NCBI RefSeq assembly: GCF_003946085.1
Contig: NZ_RHOB01000008.1
Coordinates: forward strand, 62,001 to 126,000
Length of the DNA: 64,000 nucleotides
Source: Levilactobacillus angrenensis
GTDB lineage: Bacteria > Bacillota > Bacilli > Lactobacillales > Lactobacillaceae
Direction of reading: 5' to 3'
Both the position numbers and the translations under genes were made by a program. The notes beneath the pieces were generated by a model. It made no database searches. It was not told where the DNA came from and saw only the letters and a program-made list of their open reading frames with translations. This document shows positions 25,623 through 33,899 of the stretch, one piece after another. Each line of letters opens with the position of its first letter. The first letter of the stretch is position 1.

Positions 25623-25822
25623 TTATGACGTTGGAAAAAAATCGTGATCAGTTAGTGCGCTTTGATGCGCTTGAATAAAACGTTCATCTGTAAAGGGATT
25701 AGGTTTTTTAGGTAAAAAGACAATTGCCCCATCGCGACCAGCATAGACTTCGTATTGCTCAAACGGACTGTTAATGTTCTCCGGAACGGGCAGAACGGTT
25801 GCTTGCTTCTAACAACTGTCAT
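25623..25822 (-). pseudogene. Frameshifted PemI/MazE-like antitoxin remnant
   Basis: A good ribosome site (AGGAGG) precedes ATG at 25822, and the first seven codons read MTVVRSK, the usual beginning of AbrB-fold antitoxins. From base 21 the matching sequence continues in another frame: ATVLPVPENINSPFEQYEVY, then AGRDGAIVFLPKKPNPF, to a stop at 25623. Together they would be an intact MazE/PemI-type protein if the junction carried about ten more bases. The net loss is not a multiple of three, so the frame is broken. No MazF-type toxin gene is adjacent. It lies 24 bases after the SDR gene and may have been its operon partner. Confidence 0.7.
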
Positions 25823-25845
25823 GAAATTTCCTCCTAATAGTGAGC

Positions 25846-26589
25846 TTAAACCGCCGTGTACCCACCGTCGACCGTGAATTCAGACCCGGTCACGTAGTTG
25901 GATTCATCTGACCCCAAGTAGACGCAGATTTCGCCAATATCTTGTGGTTGGCCGACACGTTTCATCGGGATAGCGGCCGAGACTTGGGCGACCTGGTCGT
26001 TGGGACCACTGGTCATCGGCGTGTTGATGACACCGGGGTGGACCGAGTTGACCCGGATGTTGTAGCCCTTGGTCGTCGCGTCAATGGCGGCGGCCTTGGT
26101 CAGCATGCGCGTGCCGCCTTTAGATGCCGAGTAAGACGAGATGAGCGGGCTGGCGACCATGCCGGCAATCGAAGAAATGTCGATGATTGACCCGCCAGAC
26201 TGCTTCATAGCCTTGATGGCGTGCTTCATGCCTAAGAAGTTCCCGGTCAAATTAATGTCAATGACCCGTTGCCATTCGGCCAGCGTAATTTCGTCAAGGG
26301 GCTTCATTTCCGGCAAAATGCCCGCGCAGTTGACTAAAATGTCGAGCTGCCCAAATTGTTCGACGATGTGGCCAATCGTGGCTTGCCAAGCAGCCTCGTC
26401 GGTGACGTCGAGTGAGACGAAACTCGCGGTGTCGTGGTCGCGAATCAAGGCGCGTTCGCCGTCGCTTTCCTGTAAGTCGGAGAGGATGACTCGGGCTCCT
26501 TCCCGTAAGTAACATTTGGCGATGCCGATGCCGATTCCCCCGGCACCACCCGTAATCAATGCCGTCTTGTTTTGTAAACGCGCTGTCAT
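25846..26589 (-). CDS. Short-chain dehydrogenase/reductase
   Basis: A 247-residue NAD(P)-dependent oxidoreductase. Cofactor motif TGGAGGIGIGIA, the NCAG motif in ILVNCAGIL, catalytic Ser in DISSIAGM, and YSASKGG (Y-x-x-x-K) are all present, as is the C-terminal SNYVTGSEFTVDGGY characteristic of classical FabG-like SDRs. It resembles R-specific alcohol dehydrogenases of lactobacilli in length and order, but substrate is not certain. ATG at 26589 with AAGGAGG seven bases upstream is preferred to the TTG at 26592. Confidence 0.9.
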   Translation of the reverse strand: MTARLQNKTALITGGAGGIGIGIAKCYLREGARVILSDLQESDGERALIRDHDTASFVSLDVTDEAAWQATIGHIVEQFGQLDILVNCAGILPEMKPLDEITLAEWQRVIDINLTGNFLGMKHAIKAMKQSGGSIIDISSIAGMVASPLISSYSASKGGTRMLTKAAAIDATTKGYNIRVNSVHPGVINTPMTSGPNDQVAQVSAAIPMKRVGQPQDIGEICVYLGSDESNYVTGSEFTVDGGYTAV

Positions 26590-26820
26590 CAAATTACCTC
26601 CTTGTAGATTCTAAGTTCATGGTATCACAAATAACGAGAGGGGGTGTCGTTGTTTGTTGGGAAATTGATTGGTGGACAGGAGCGTTAGGCTGTCTTGGTT
26701 ACCGGGCATCATTATAAATATGATTATGTGACGTCTACAAAAGTTTTACACAACCAATATCAAAATGCTACACGGGCCTGCTATCCTAGTTGAGAACTAA
26801 AATTCTAGGAGGCAATTCCA

Positions 26821-27690
26821 TTGAAATCTAAATTACGCTTAGGCCTGTCATTGGGCGCACTCATCATGACGTTAGGAATCGGCACGCAAACGATTGTGAC
26901 ACCGGTTCAAGCAGCGACTCACGCAACAACGACTCAGGCAGGAAAGCAGATCAAGCTGCAGGGCGCCGATAACGTTCGCGACTTGGGTGGTTACCGGACT
27001 AAGACGGGCAAGACCGTCAAAGCCCACGTTTTATTGCGGGCGGCGGCACTGAACAAGCTGACGAAGGCTGATGCGAAAAAGCTCAAACAGGTTTACCACG
27101 TGCGGACCGATATTGATTTGCGGTCCAAGGCCGAAGCGGCTAAGGCACCAGACGTGAAGATTTCTGGGGTGACCTATAAGTTTGATCCCGTCGTCAAGGA
27201 CGTCTCACAGCAGTTCTCCATGACCAGTAAGGACGGCGTGAAGATCATGGAAGACGGCTACAAGGCCATGGTCACGAGTGCTCAGGGGAAGAAGGCCTAC
27301 AAGCAGCTGTTCAAGGTGCTTTTGAAGAATCCTAAGGGTCAAGCCGTGTTGTGGCATTGTACCGCTGGTAAGGACCGCACTGGGATCGGGACAGCGTTAG
27401 TGCTGTCTGCTTTGGGCGTCAATCGCAAGACGGTCATGAGCGATTACCTCTTATCCAACAAGTACCTGGCGGCCAGCAACCAAGCGGCCATTAAGCAGTT
27501 GAAGGACAAGGGCGCTGATGCGGCGACCATCAAGCTGATGACAGACATGATGACCGTGAAGAAGTCCTATCTGAACGCGGCTTTCTCTGCCATCAACAAG
27601 AAGTATGGTTCCGTGGACAAGTACCTGCAAAAGGGGCTGGGCCTAACGAAGACGGACCGGACGAAGCTGCAGAAATTGTATTTGAAGTAA
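26821..27690 (+). CDS. Secreted tyrosine-protein phosphatase
   Basis: A 289-residue exported phosphatase of the Y_phosphatase3/dual-specificity class. Signal peptide MKSKLRLGLSLGALIMTLG ends near VQAAT. The family's NVRDLGGYRT element is at about 51-60, and the P-loop HCTAGKDRTG (179-188, catalytic C180) gives C-x5-R. The predicted D of the general acid loop is not evident by eye. TTG start with AGGAGG. Similar secreted enzymes in Gram-positive bacteria act on phosphotyrosine or phosphoinositides. Monocistronic. Confidence 0.9.
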   Translation: MKSKLRLGLSLGALIMTLGIGTQTIVTPVQAATHATTTQAGKQIKLQGADNVRDLGGYRTKTGKTVKAHVLLRAAALNKLTKADAKKLKQVYHVRTDIDLRSKAEAAKAPDVKISGVTYKFDPVVKDVSQQFSMTSKDGVKIMEDGYKAMVTSAQGKKAYKQLFKVLLKNPKGQAVLWHCTAGKDRTGIGTALVLSALGVNRKTVMSDYLLSNKYLAASNQAAIKQLKDKGADAATIKLMTDMMTVKKSYLNAAFSAINKKYGSVDKYLQKGLGLTKTDRTKLQKLYLK

Positions 27691-27725
27691 AAAAGTAGCA
27701 ACGTGTTCAGTCCCCCTTCCCAAAT

Positions 27726-27737
27726 TGGTCTACACCA
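27726..27737. promoter_or_regulatory. NagR/YvoA-like operator candidate
   Basis: TGGTCTACACCA differs at one position from the GntR-family NagR (dre) palindrome TGGTCTAGACCA. It lies 40 bp before the HAD phosphatase gene. Confidence 0.35.
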
Positions 27738-27776
27738 TGGTACACTGGGTCTAAACCAACGAGGGAGCGAATCAGC

Positions 27777-28583
27777 TTGTACAAGATTATTACCAGCGAC
27801 TTAGACGAAACGCTATTGCGGATGGATGGCAGCATTTCTCAGGCCAATATCGATGCCATTGCGGCGGCTTCGGCCCGCGGTGTCAAGTTTGTCCCCAATA
27901 CGGGGCGGAGTTTTTTGACTGTGCAGGAACTGTTGAAGAAGCTGCATCTGTACCAGCAGCCGGGAGAATACGTCGTGTCATACAACGGTGGCGTGGTCGT
28001 GGAGAACCAAGACAACCGCGTGATCGTTAGCAATCAAATGCCCTTTGCCGAAGCGAAGCGGGTCTTTGAAATCATGACACAATTCGATGTCGACATCCAC
28101 GTCTATACGCTGGACCATCTGTACATTTATCGGCCGCGGGTGGACGACATGGCCTACTTGAAGACGCGGGGCGTGACCTTTGACGAGATGACGGGGTCGT
28201 TTGACCAATTCGCTGACGACCGAATTATGAAGGTCATCGTGATGAATCCGGATCTGACTGTGCGCCGGGCCGTGTATGACGCGATTACCGCGGCGTTTGA
28301 CCAGATTAACTGTACCTATTCTTCCGGGATCTACATGGAAGTCAACCATGCCGGGGTGGATAAGGGAACGGCGATTCTGGATTTGGGGCGGCAGCTAGGC
28401 GTCGGGGCCGATGAGATTATGGCCATCGGGGATAACGCCAATGACCTGGGGATGCTGACTAAGGTGGGCATGCCGGTCGCCGTTGCCAACGGGATTCCCG
28501 AGGTCAAGCAGGTCGCTAAGTTCGTGACGCCGCATGACTTTGAGTCTGGCGTGGCGGATGCGATTCATGAATTTGTTTTGTAA
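27777..28583 (+). CDS. Cof-type HAD-IIB phosphatase
   Basis: A 268-residue cytoplasmic hydrolase, probably acting on sugar phosphates or related metabolites. HAD motif I is SDLDETLL with nucleophile D8 and acid D10; motif IV is GDNANDLGML; the IIB cap occupies about 85-185, including the conserved GTAILDLG after it. The start is TTG with GAGGGAG about nine bases upstream; no in-frame ATG precedes motif I. Followed by a compact terminator. Confidence 0.9.
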   Translation: MYKIITSDLDETLLRMDGSISQANIDAIAAASARGVKFVPNTGRSFLTVQELLKKLHLYQQPGEYVVSYNGGVVVENQDNRVIVSNQMPFAEAKRVFEIMTQFDVDIHVYTLDHLYIYRPRVDDMAYLKTRGVTFDEMTGSFDQFADDRIMKVIVMNPDLTVRRAVYDAITAAFDQINCTYSSGIYMEVNHAGVDKGTAILDLGRQLGVGADEIMAIGDNANDLGMLTKVGMPVAVANGIPEVKQVAKFVTPHDFESGVADAIHEFVL

Positions 28584-28588
28584 ATCAG

Positions 28589-28616
28589 AGCTGGGACTGC
28601 GGTCCTGGCTTTTTTT
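28589..28616 (+). terminator. Terminator of the HAD gene
   Basis: AGCTGGGAC/GTCCTGGCT stem (two wobbles) followed by seven T. Confidence 0.85.
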
Positions 28617-28619
28617 GAG

Positions 28620-28648
28620 TTGACAACGATTGTCGAATCCCGTATGGT
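28620..28648 (+). promoter_or_regulatory. Promoter and operator of the drug-exporter unit
   Basis: TTGACA (28620-28625), 17-bp spacer, TATGGT (28643-28648). GACAA-CGA-TTGTC (28622-28634) is a palindrome overlapping the -35 box, a likely repressor site. Confidence 0.75.
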
Positions 28649-28680
28649 TAAAGGACTTTAAACGAGAGGGGTGACAACCC

Positions 28681-28746
28681 ATGGAACTGAATAGCTTAAT
28701 GGCGTGTGTCCCCGCAAACGGGCAAGGACGTTTTTCCCTAGATTAA
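28681..28746 (+). CDS. Leader peptide of 21 residues upstream of an MFS exporter
   Basis: ATG to TAA, encoding MELNSLMACVPANGQGRFSL followed by D. AGAGGGGTG is at the right distance from the ATG, and a consensus promoter lies just upstream. Its last codons contain GGACGTTTTTC, the exact complement of bases 28768-28778 at the start of the exporter gene, so ribosome position on this ORF should decide whether the exporter start is free. Layout matches antibiotic-inducible translational attenuators such as cat and erm leaders. Function is inferred from arrangement only. Confidence 0.55.
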   Translation: MELNSLMACVPANGQGRFSLD

Positions 28747-28778
28747 CTTTTAAAGGAGAAAATTTGTGAAAAACGTCC
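28726..28778 (+). promoter_or_regulatory. Attenuator stem sequestering the exporter start
   Basis: Perfect 11-bp inverted repeat GGACGTTTTTC (28726-28736) and GAAAAACGTCC (28768-28778). The second arm begins on the last base of the GTG start codon; the 31-base loop holds the ribosome site AAAGGAG (28752-28758). Confidence 0.6.
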
Positions 28779-29959
28779 GTCAAACGGTCCCGTCATTGGG
28801 ACTGATCATTACGCTGGTGGGGTTCCCCCAGATCAGCGAATCTATTTTTACCCCAGTTCTGCCACAACTGCAACGCGCCATGCGTGTGAGTGCCAACCAG
28901 GCGCAGTTGACGATGAGCAGTTACTTCATTGCCTTTGCCATTGGCGTCCTGATTTGGGGCCAGTTGGCTGATAAATGGGGCCGCCGTCCAGCGATGTTGG
29001 CAGGCATAGGAGTCTATTTGTTAGGCAATATCGGTTTGTACTTGAGCCCTAACTTCAGTTGGCTCTTGGTGAGTCGTCTAGTCCAAGCGCTCGGCGCCAG
29101 TGCGGGGTCCGTGGTGACCCAGACCATCATGCGTGAAAGCTTTAGTGGTCTCAACGGGGCGCGGGTCTTCGCACGAACCAGTGCCGCCATGGCTTTAGCG
29201 CCGGCATTGGGACCGCTGATTGGTGGTGTGATGCAGACTTATTTTGGCTACCGCAGTGTGTTCGGTACGCTAGTTGCGATGGCCGTTGCCGTGGGCTTAT
29301 ACGCGCTCAGTCGGTTACCGGAAACGCAGCCAACGACCGTGGCAACCACCCCGGTCAACCAAATTGCCGTGATTCGGCGACTGTTGACCGATCGGGTGGT
29401 TTGGGGTTACGGCTTGTTAATTGGCGGAATCAATGGCGTCTTGTTTAGTTATTACGCCGAAGCACCATTCATCTTCATGACCCATTTTGGCTATTCGGCC
29501 GTGCAATACGGGTGGCTGGGCTTAATCTTGGCCAGCGCCAGTCTGTTAGGCGCCGTGATGGTCAACTGGCTATTGCATTGGGTGACGCCAGAGCAAGTGG
29601 CACTTGGTGGTTTGCTCTTTAGCGTGGTAGCGAGTGGCAGCTTGGTCATCGCGGCTTATGTTCAGAGCGCTGGAGCCATGTTGGTCACCATTTTTCTGAC
29701 CTTCCTGGGCTTAAACGTGACGCTACCCAACGCCTTGAATCGGGCATTGGTCGGCTACGAAGACGTGATGGGCAGTGCCAGTGGGTGGTTCAGCCTGGGG
29801 TATTATTTACTCGTTAGCGGCTTCACCTATGGGATGAGCTGGCTGCACAATGGTGCGATTGAAACGCTACCGTGGTACGTGTCAATTCTGTGCGCGGGAA
29901 TGCTGCTGAGCTTTTTAGGCTTAGTCGGACGACGCGCACGAGTAGTTACTGAAAATTAA
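28766..29959 (+). CDS. Bcr/CflA-type MFS multidrug exporter
   Basis: A 397-residue proton-driven exporter with 12 predicted helices. The motif A equivalent is GQLADKWGRRPAMLAG after helix 2, and the helix-4/5 region VQALGASAGSVVTQTIMRE with APALGPLIGG (motif C) is typical of the 12-TM drug-efflux branch. Start GTG at 28766 with AAAGGAG nine bases upstream. The upstream leader ORF and base-paired start suggest induction at translation by an inhibitor. The substrate is not predictable. Confidence 0.88.
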   Translation: MKNVRQTVPSLGLIITLVGFPQISESIFTPVLPQLQRAMRVSANQAQLTMSSYFIAFAIGVLIWGQLADKWGRRPAMLAGIGVYLLGNIGLYLSPNFSWLLVSRLVQALGASAGSVVTQTIMRESFSGLNGARVFARTSAAMALAPALGPLIGGVMQTYFGYRSVFGTLVAMAVAVGLYALSRLPETQPTTVATTPVNQIAVIRRLLTDRVVWGYGLLIGGINGVLFSYYAEAPFIFMTHFGYSAVQYGWLGLILASASLLGAVMVNWLLHWVTPEQVALGGLLFSVVASGSLVIAAYVQSAGAMLVTIFLTFLGLNVTLPNALNRALVGYEDVMGSASGWFSLGYYLLVSGFTYGMSWLHNGAIETLPWYVSILCAGMLLSFLGLVGRRARVVTEN

Positions 29960-29971
29960 ATTGAAAGACTG

Positions 29972-30014
29972 ACGGGCGTGGGTTCAGCGAAAAGGCTGAC
30001 TCACGCCCGTTTTA
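29972..30014. terminator. Terminator of the exporter gene
   Basis: ACGGGCGTG..GTTCAGC / GCTGAC..CACGCCCGT, about 16 bp, followed by TTTT. Confidence 0.88.
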
Positions 30015-30097
30015 TGATGAAATTTGTAAGACGTCTGGGCATTCTCAGTGCTGAGGGGGTGGTACACTGACGGTACAATTGCGTAAGGAGGAACACT

Positions 30098-30151
30098 ATG
30101 TACAAGATCTTTAATCCCCACCAAGGCAAAGTAGTTGCGGCCCACAACTAG
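30098..30151 (+). CDS. Possible 17-residue peptide
   Basis: ATG to TAG, encoding MYKIFNPHQGKVVAAHN. AAGGAGG is ideally placed, and TACAAT (30074-30079) could be a -10. Nothing else in the 250-bp gap before the matrixin gene resembles a gene. It may be a small protein or a leader of the protease gene, 60 bp downstream. No homology can be claimed. Confidence 0.4.
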   Translation: MYKIFNPHQGKVVAAHN

Positions 30152-30210
30152 ATAGCCTAAAATCAACTTAATTAAAACATTGTTGCGGCAAAGAGAGGGA
30201 AGGTCACGCT

Positions 30211-30924
30211 GTGAAAATTGTCAGACGCTTGTTACTTGCCATGATTTTGGGTATCGCCATTTTTGTTTGGGTCAACTGGCAGCCGTTGTCCACGCAGTTT
30301 CAATACTACCGGGCGGCCATTTGGGCTACGGTCACTGGTCGCTCGGAAACGGCGGCGAGTCAGCGTGCCGGCAATTATCAGTCGAGTGGCTATATTTTGC
30401 GCAATCTCAAGGACGCCACCACCCAGACCGGGGCCGATGATACGCCGGTCGAAGAGGCCATGCAGGGACTTTTGTTGCAGAAAAAGTACTACTATCGCTT
30501 TGCGCCCAACACGCCGACAAAAGCCCACCAAGCCTTTGATTACGCCATCGACACTTACAATCAAACGGGCATCGTCCAGTTGGTGGCGGGGACGGGCAGT
30601 TCGGAAACCAACCGGGTGACGTTTGGTATCTATCATAAACGCGAGCCCAAGGGCCAGACGACCGTCGAGTACGGTCACGGCGGTCCGCAGATTACGCAAC
30701 GTATCAGCTGGCGCGGCATCTTGACCACCAATACCGCCACCGCCAAGCTCAACGCGACCTATCCCCAAGCTTTTAAAAAATCCGTCGCCGTCCACGAGCT
30801 GGGGCACGCGTTGGGCTTGGATCACAGTTCGGACAAGACCTCAGTCATGACACCCATCGACCGGGGAAAAACGCAGCTGTCCGCCGCCGACCTCAAGAGT
30901 TTGCGCGCCATTTATCAAAAATAG
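30211..30924 (+). CDS. Membrane-anchored matrixin (M10) metalloprotease
   Basis: A 237-residue zinc protease with an N-terminal helix (about 5-22) that may be a signal anchor. The zinc motif HELGHALGLDH (195-205) is complete H-E-x-x-H-x-x-G-x-x-H, and the Met-turn SVMTP follows at 211-215, giving the metzincin hallmark. No propeptide cysteine switch is visible. GTG start with GAAGG about nine bases upstream. Similar small matrixins are common on lactobacillar surfaces; targets unknown. Confidence 0.88.
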   Translation: MKIVRRLLLAMILGIAIFVWVNWQPLSTQFQYYRAAIWATVTGRSETAASQRAGNYQSSGYILRNLKDATTQTGADDTPVEEAMQGLLLQKKYYYRFAPNTPTKAHQAFDYAIDTYNQTGIVQLVAGTGSSETNRVTFGIYHKREPKGQTTVEYGHGGPQITQRISWRGILTTNTATAKLNATYPQAFKKSVAVHELGHALGLDHSSDKTSVMTPIDRGKTQLSAADLKSLRAIYQK

Positions 30925-30970
30925 CCCCGCAAGTTAAGGGCATCCGGCACTCAACTGGTGTATGATTAAC

Positions 30971-31004
30971 TTGTATACAACTAATAAGATTCGAATTTGT
31001 ACAA
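30971..31004. promoter_or_regulatory. Two related palindromes upstream of the glutathione peroxidase gene
   Basis: TTGTATACAA (30971-30980) and TTGTACAA (30997-31004), 16 bp apart, 28-60 bp before the ATG. Possible redox-regulator or GntR-type sites; no family assigned. Confidence 0.4.
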
Positions 31005-31031
31005 GCACTTGACCAGAAGGGATGCGGTTTT

Positions 31032-31505
31032 ATGGCAACGATTTACGATTTTACGGAAACGGAAATGAGTGGGCAATCGATTGACTTCAAGGACTATCAA
31101 GGCAAGGTCTTATTGATCGTCAATACCGCCAGCAAGTGTGGCCTGGCGCCGCAACTGGCAGGTGTCGAGGCTTTGTATAAAAAATATCACGACCAGGGCT
31201 TTGAGGTCTTGGGCTTGCCGTCCAACCAGTTCCACCAGGAATTGGCCACGGATGAAGAGGCCAATGACTTTTGCCAAATGCATTACGGCGTGACCTTCCC
31301 CATGACTCAGCGGGTGGTCGTCAACGGCGACGATGAAGATCCGCTGTTCACTTACCTCAAGGAAACCGCGGGCCACGGCCGAATCAAGTGGAACTTCACC
31401 AAGTTTCTGATTGGCCGCGACGGTCAGTTGATCGACCGTTATGCGCCGGTGACCAAGCCGGAGAAGGTGGAACCAGATATCGTGGCAGCCTTAGCACAAA
31501 ACTAA
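31032..31505 (+). CDS. Glutathione peroxidase-family thiol peroxidase
   Basis: A 157-residue thioredoxin-fold peroxidase that reduces peroxides with Cys chemistry. Catalytic C36 in NTASKCGLAPQ, Q in LGLPSNQFHQE, and W/N in KWNFTKFLI give the family's tetrad. It has Cys, not Sec, at the active site. In lactobacilli the reductant may be thioredoxin rather than glutathione. AAGGGATG upstream of ATG. Single gene with a bidirectional terminator shared with the convergent copper operon. Confidence 0.93.
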   Translation: MATIYDFTETEMSGQSIDFKDYQGKVLLIVNTASKCGLAPQLAGVEALYKKYHDQGFEVLGLPSNQFHQELATDEEANDFCQMHYGVTFPMTQRVVVNGDDEDPLFTYLKETAGHGRIKWNFTKFLIGRDGQLIDRYAPVTKPEKVEPDIVAALAQN

Positions 31506-31553
31506 AAGAAACAGGCGTCCAGGAAAATTTCCCGGGCGCCTATTTCTTTTAGT
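31506..31553. terminator. Bidirectional terminator
   Basis: AAAGAAA-AGGCG-CC / GG-CGCCT-TTTCTTT with a central loop, between convergent genes. Confidence 0.85.
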
Positions 31554-31559
31554 TTTAGC

Positions 31560-31664
31560 TTAATGTCCCACAATCAGCGCCCCGACGCCGGTGGCTACCA
31601 CCACGTAAATGGCGGCGACCAGTGCAGTCAGCCAGGTGCTCTTACTCCAAAATTTTTCTGACAT
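31560..31664 (-). CDS. 34-residue single-span membrane peptide in the copper operon
   Basis: Sequence runs MSEKFWSKSTWLTALVAAIY then VVVATGVGALIVGH, one helix covering most of the chain. AGGAGG is ideally placed before ATG at 31664, and only 12 bases separate it from the stop of the copper ATPase gene. No metal-binding Cys or Met is present apart from the terminal His, so a stabilising or regulatory partner of the ATPase is more likely than a chaperone. Function is inferred from position. Confidence 0.75.
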   Translation of the reverse strand: MSEKFWSKSTWLTALVAAIYVVVATGVGALIVGH

Positions 31665-31676
31665 GTGTGATTCCTC

Positions 31677-33611
31677 CTAGGCCACGGATGAGGTGGCGGG
31701 TGTTGATGTTAATTTGGACTTGTTCAGCAACAATGAGCTGGCGACCACGGACAGTGAACTGAGCGCCATGCCAAGGCCGGCCAGTTCAGGACTGAGTGAT
31801 AGGCCAAAGACTACGAAGATACCGGCGGCCACGGGGATGCCCAAAGTGTTGTAAATGAAGGCCCAAAACAGGTTGAGCTTGATCCGACTGAAAGTCTTTT
31901 GACTGAGTTCCAGCGCCCGGACCACGTCCATCAAGTCGTTCTTGACCAGGACGATGCCGCCAGATTCAATGGCGATATCCGTCCCGGACCCCATGGCAAT
32001 CCCAACGTCAGCAGTCGTCAAGGCTGGGGCGTCGTTGATGCCGTCGCCCACGAAGGCTACGGGGCCATCGGCTTGTAGTTGCTTGACGTGATCGGCCTTA
32101 TCACCAGGCAAGACGTCGGCGATGACCGTATCGATGCCGACTTCATCCGCGATGGCTTGCGCGACGCGTTGATTATCCCCCGTCAACATGACGGTTCGTA
32201 AGCCGCGGTGTTTCAAAGCAGCGATGGCCGCAGCTGAGCTGGCCTTAGGCGCATCTTGGATGGCAATCAACCCGATGATGCGGTCCAAGACACCGACCAG
32301 TACGACGGTCTTGGCTTCGGCTTGTAGTTGGGCCATTTGGGTGCTTAAGGTGGCATCTAATTGGTAGTCTGCCATCAACTTGTCGTTACCGATAAAGGCT
32401 GGTTGGCCGTCAACCGTGGCCCGGACACCTTTGCCTTCAATGGCTTGGAAATTCTGGGCGGCGGTCACTGAAATGTTTTCGGCCTTCGCCTTGTCTAAAA
32501 TGGCAGTGGCTAGCGGATGTTCGGAAGCGACTTCCAAGTTGGCGGCGACGTGCAGGACCTGGGAAGCATCGCCCACGATGTCGGTCACTTGGGGATGGCC
32601 GGCCGTAATGGTTCCAGTCTTATCAAAGACCACCGTCTTCACGCGGTTAGCGGCCTCGAGGACTTCACCGTTCTTGATCAAAATACCCATCTTAGCGCTC
32701 CGACCAGTGCCCACCATTAAAGCTGTGGGGGTGGCGATGCCCAAGGCACATGGGCAGGCGATGATGACGACGGAAACGGCAAAGAGCAGTGCACTAACGA
32801 GCGGTGCATCTAAGAAAACGTACCACACGGTAAAGGTGGCAATGGCGGCAATCAGGACGGCCGGAACGAAAATGTCAGCGACCTTGTCCACCGTTTTTTG
32901 GATGGGCGCGTGACTGGTCTGAGCCTTCTTGACCATTTCCACGATTTGCGACAACAGCGTGTCGTTGCCGACCTTGCTGGCTTTGAACGTGAAGGTCCCG
33001 GTATTGTTCATGGTGGCCCCGATGACCTTGTCGCCGGCTTGCTTGGTGACGGGCATGCTTTCGCCAGTGACCATGGATTCGTCGATGGTCGAAGTCCCGT
33101 CAACGATGACCCCGTCGACCGCAATCTTTTGGCCGGGGCGAACACGAATGATGTCGTTGACGACAACTTGTGCTAGTGGTACCTGGGTCCATTGACCGTC
33201 ACGTTGGACCTCGGCGTCCTTAGCCTGGAGGTCGACTAACTTACTGACAGCGCCGGAAGCAGAATGTTTCATTTTCTCTTCGAAATATTGGCCTAGCAAG
33301 ATGAAGGTGACCACGAAAGCAGCACTTTCAAAGAAGACCGCCTTGCCAGCTAGCATGGCGTAGAAGCTGTATAGGTAGGCCGTGATGGTACCGATGGCGA
33401 CCAGCGTGTCCATGTTGGCGTGGTGATGACGAAAGGCGGCCCAGGCACTTTGGATGAAGGGACCAGCGGAGACCGCCATCACAGCGGTTGCCAGCAAGAA
33501 CATGGTCCAAGCGCCGCCCGGGAGCATCAGGCCAAAGGGTTTGGTAAACATCTCGACGAGCATTGGTAGGGAGACGACTAGCGAGAAGACAAAACGATTT
33601 TTGATACTCAT
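31677..33611 (-). CDS. copB: Copper-translocating P1B-type ATPase
   Basis: A 644-residue membrane ATPase for copper efflux. The ion-binding CPC is at 286-288, phosphorylation motif DKTGT begins at D330, the HP-locus is in SEHPLATA, and the hinge GDGINDAP lies near 515. TGES of the actuator domain is at about 182-185. There is no N-terminal metal-binding repeat, as in several CopB-type enzymes. Three to four bases overlap with the upstream cupredoxin gene. The operon carries CopY boxes. Symbol tentative (copA/copB usage varies). Confidence 0.92.
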   Translation of the reverse strand: MSIKNRFVFSLVVSLPMLVEMFTKPFGLMLPGGAWTMFLLATAVMAVSAGPFIQSAWAAFRHHHANMDTLVAIGTITAYLYSFYAMLAGKAVFFESAAFVVTFILLGQYFEEKMKHSASGAVSKLVDLQAKDAEVQRDGQWTQVPLAQVVVNDIIRVRPGQKIAVDGVIVDGTSTIDESMVTGESMPVTKQAGDKVIGATMNNTGTFTFKASKVGNDTLLSQIVEMVKKAQTSHAPIQKTVDKVADIFVPAVLIAAIATFTVWYVFLDAPLVSALLFAVSVVIIACPCALGIATPTALMVGTGRSAKMGILIKNGEVLEAANRVKTVVFDKTGTITAGHPQVTDIVGDASQVLHVAANLEVASEHPLATAILDKAKAENISVTAAQNFQAIEGKGVRATVDGQPAFIGNDKLMADYQLDATLSTQMAQLQAEAKTVVLVGVLDRIIGLIAIQDAPKASSAAAIAALKHRGLRTVMLTGDNQRVAQAIADEVGIDTVIADVLPGDKADHVKQLQADGPVAFVGDGINDAPALTTADVGIAMGSGTDIAIESGGIVLVKNDLMDVVRALELSQKTFSRIKLNLFWAFIYNTLGIPVAAGIFVVFGLSLSPELAGLGMALSSLSVVASSLLLNKSKLTSTPATSSVA

Positions 33612-33880
33612 GGTTGGACGACCACCTTTCCAGAGAACATGTCCATGCCGCAGCTAAACGAAAACTCGCCGGCCTGACTAGTGTCAATGGTGACGGTTTG
33701 CGGTTGGTTAAGGGGCAGGTCACGGTTAAATCCGAGTGCTGGCGAATGCACTTGGTCCAAACAGCCAGCGTCGTTGACCCGGGTAAAGGTCAGTTCGGCG
33801 GGGATGCCTTGCTTCAGGACGATTTCAGCGGGGGCGTAACCCCCATCAACGGTAATAGTTGCAGATTGTTTTGTAGTCAT
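33608..33880 (-). CDS. Cupredoxin-like copper-binding protein
   Basis: A 90-residue beta-sandwich protein with no signal or helix. It starts [20 protein letters not shown] and carries potential copper ligands C in AGCLDQVHS and the cluster [12 protein letters not shown] near the C-terminus. It overlaps the ATPase gene by four bases. Homologous to the next upstream protein, which has a membrane anchor. Probably delivers or sequesters copper on the cytoplasmic or membrane side before export. Confidence 0.85.
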   Translation of the reverse strand: MTTKQSATITVDGGYAPAEIVLKQGIPAELTFTRVNDAGCLDQVHSPALGFNRDLPLNQPQTVTIDTSQAGEFSFSCGMDMFSGKVVVQP

Positions 33881-33899
33881 GATAAATTCCCTCCATAAA

